Assembly: GCA_009889625.1 (NCBI GenBank)
Contig: WTZU01000002.1
Span: forward strand, 76,472-132,958
Source of the DNA: Candidatus Hikarchaeia archaeon HikBin5
GTDB taxonomy: Archaea > Halobacteriota > Halobacteria > Halobacteriales > Hikarchaeaceae
Direction of reading: 5' to 3'
Length of the DNA stretch: 56,487 nt
How positions within the stretch are numbered: position 1 is the first letter of the stretch; each line of letters starts with the position of its first letter. The position numbers and the translations under genes are program-made. A model generated the notes under the pieces. The model had not been told where the DNA came from. It made no database searches and worked only from the letters and a program-made list of their open reading frames with translations. Below are positions 55,211 through 56,487 of the stretch, in pieces.

Positions 55211-56251
55211 TCAATCGAGATAAGTTGCTGTGTGGAGGCAGTGATTCTCTGTATGAATTTTTAAGATAGTTGGCAAGAGTAGATCGATTTCCTGTTTAGT
55301 CATTACAGGGAAGGAATAGTTTGTATTAATATGTTTGAATTGTTTTCCATTCTTTTCGGCCATCTTAACAAAGTCAAGGTGGTTTTGTAATCTGAGTTGG
55401 GAATGATTTTTTAAAACATCAGAGGCATCGATTATACGCTGAGTTATATGGTCTCCGAAAGATTCATTTAATTCAATTCCAATGCTATTTCTTCCAGATG
55501 CTATTGCGCTTAAAATAGTAGTTCCAGTACCAAGATATGGATCAAGGATTAAGTCTCCTTGGACTGAGAACATATTAATTAATCGGGCAGAAATATCGAA
55601 AGGATATGCCGCACTTCGAGATCGTATTTCATCGGAAGATAGACTCTGACGATCCCCTTTTATATCGGACCAAACATCAGAGAACCATTGATTGCGTTCC
55701 TCCCAAAAAATTGCGCTCTTTTTCCTATTTTTCTTCTCTTCTTCGGTTTTAAATTCTCTTTTTCCTATTTTTCTAAATAGGAGGATGTATTCATGTTCAA
55801 GGGTTACATATGCCCCAGCAGGGAGCATTCCCGAGCCCATGAATTTGGTTGGAGAGTTAGTTTGTTTTCTCCAAATGATCCCAGGGAGAGATTGGAATCC
55901 GATACGAGTGCATGAAGATACAATTTTAGCATGAGAAGGATATAATTTGAATTTAGATCCTATGGTTCGAGTAGTATCCCCAATATTTATACAGGCATAG
56001 CCACCTTTTTTCAATACTCGGTAACATTCAGACCAAACTTTACTGAGTTCTTCGTGCATGAGATTGAAAGCCAAAGTTCCATTTTGAGAAGCTAATGCTT
56101 CTTTGATTTGTGGATTTTGGAGGATAAAAAGATCATCCCACATTTCGATCATAGGGTAGGGAGGGGAAGTTACAATCAGATCAACACTTTCGTTGGCTAT
56201 ATTGCCCATATTTCGGCTGTCGTTGAAAATTATGTTGTGTGTTGTTTCCAT
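55211..56251 (-). CDS. Orphan DNA methyltransferase, Zim-like (probable CTAG N4-cytosine type)
   Basis: This 346-residue beta-class methyltransferase has catalytic motif TSPPYP (28-33) before the SAM motif DPYLGTGTT (237-245), with INIGDTTRT between them. SPPY is the form for exocyclic amino methylation, most often N4-cytosine. The start METTHxIIFxDS, PPYPMIEMWDDLF, FMGSGMLPAGAYVTLEHEY and FWEERNQWFSDVW match, from memory, the haloarchaeal orphan methylase Zim that modifies CTAG. No restriction endonuclease is adjacent. The target is inferred from homology only. Confidence 0.87.
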   Translation of the reverse strand: METTHNIIFNDSRNMGNIANESVDLIVTSPPYPMIEMWDDLFILQNPQIKEALASQNGTLAFNLMHEELSKVWSECYRVLKKGGYACINIGDTTRTIGSKFKLYPSHAKIVSSCTRIGFQSLPGIIWRKQTNSPTKFMGSGMLPAGAYVTLEHEYILLFRKIGKREFKTEEEKKNRKKSAIFWEERNQWFSDVWSDIKGDRQSLSSDEIRSRSAAYPFDISARLINMFSVQGDLILDPYLGTGTTILSAIASGRNSIGIELNESFGDHITQRIIDASDVLKNHSQLRLQNHLDFVKMAEKNGKQFKHINTNYSFPVMTKQEIDLLLPTILKIHTENHCLHTATYLD

Positions 56252-56387
56252 GATGATGGACAGGGAATATAGTAGACATAGGGGAATGGAGGTACGTACT
56301 TCTATCGGTATAATAAGATGGCATATTTTCGGAAAGGTTAGATAAATGAAGTGATAAAGTAGCGGGTCGGACTATACAGATGGAAAG

Positions 56388-56397
56388 AAATTTATCA
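56388..56397 (+). promoter_or_regulatory. Possible TATA box of tRNA-Leu
   Basis: AAATTTATCA is centred about 20 bases upstream of the tRNA-Leu 5' end. That is slightly closer than usual, so transcription may begin a few bases inside the mature end, or the real box may be the adjacent AT-rich GAAAGAAAT. Confidence 0.3.
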
Positions 56398-56412
56398 TTC
56401 TGACCAAAAATT

Positions 56413-56487
56413 GGGGGGGTAGCCAAGCCAGGCCAAAGGCGGCAGACTCAAGATCTGCTCACGTAGGTGTTCACGGGTTCGAATCCT
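56413..56487 (+). tRNA. tRNA-Leu (anticodon CAA), 3' end beyond the window
   Basis: The D-arm TAGCCAAGCCAGGCC, an anticodon arm GCAGA-CTCAAGA-TCTGC with anticodon CAA, a long type II variable arm (CAC..GTG) and the start of a T-arm (GGGTTCGAATCC) are visible. The acceptor 5' strand would be a run of G starting at 56413. The window ends inside the T-arm, so the acceptor 3' strand and discriminator cannot be checked. There is no intron in the anticodon loop. Confidence 0.88.

Noticed and set aside
56181-56426. Open frame of 81 codons upstream of the methyltransferase
   Set aside because: It overlaps the tRNA-Leu and the methyltransferase start, and its composition shows no protein-like pattern.

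Overview
The window reads as about 56 kb of low-GC (estimated by eye at roughly 40%) chromosome from a euryarchaeon close to the haloarchaea that is not itself a typical haloarchaeon. Archaeal markers are glycerol-1-phosphate dehydrogenase, class I HMG-CoA reductase, a two-ring Cdc48 ATPase, aCPSF1, archaeal NAC, SecE/Spt5, DTD2 and TATA-box promoters 25-29 bases upstream of start codons (leaderless genes). Nearly every gene, including small proteins of unknown function (9355, 18363, 19651, 20464, 25224, 52225), resembles a haloarchaeal protein from memory. The DNA is AT-rich, however, and the proteins keep ordinary lysine content instead of the extreme acidic, Lys-poor composition of salt-in halophiles. 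A marine, non-halophilic sister lineage such as Ca. Hikarchaeia (Marine Group IV) fits best. This is inference.

Layout. 1-2.3 kb: sufC-sufD (no sufB between them) and tRNA-Gln(UUG). 2.3-4.7 kb: two tandem paralogous lipoproteins with Met-rich 14-residue repeats and a degenerate LytM-like domain; these are the least explained genes here. 4.8-7 kb: SDR epimerase plus MFS transporter behind a palindromic promoter. 7-9.6 kb: Cdc48 and a zinc-ribbon protein. 9.6-15 kb: hmgA, a pabA/trpG-pabB/trpE pair, aroE and a Ca2+/cation antiporter. 15-18.7 kb: DTD2, then ftsZ-secE-spt5-zinc finger. 18.7-28 kb: AN1-rhomboid, small conserved proteins, pyrophosphatase, an AlkP-family enzyme, DHH phosphoesterase, GpgS-like glycosyltransferase, Nudix, MFS and flavin reductase. 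28-31.7 kb: aCPSF1 and proS flanking a 245-base region rich in hairpins. 31.8-36.3 kb: glutamate synthase. 36.4-43.9 kb: egsA, GT4 glycosyltransferase, folC-folP fusion, stand-alone AICAR transformylase, purB and an orphan membrane protein. 44-49.7 kb: a six-gene diaminopimelate/lysine operon (dapA-dapB-dapD-lysA-dapF-dapE) with overlapping genes. 49.8-54.2 kb: PUA protein, NAC, TrmI, TFS C-ribbon protein, Nudix, uS10-like protein, DMT transporter and cyclase. 54.2-56.5 kb: LLM oxidoreductase, a Zim-like orphan DNA methyltransferase and a truncated tRNA-Leu(CAA).

The region is core genome: biosynthesis of isoprenoid ether lipids, folate/purines, glutamate and lysine, with information processing and cell division. 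I saw no transposase, integrase, CRISPR array or toxin-antitoxin pair, and no gene-free stretch above 300 bases. The best candidates for something undescribed are the Met-repeat lipoprotein pair, the structured aCPSF1/proS intergenic region, the palindromic promoter of the epimerase-MFS operon, and the CTAG methylase in a genome that does not look CTAG-depleted.
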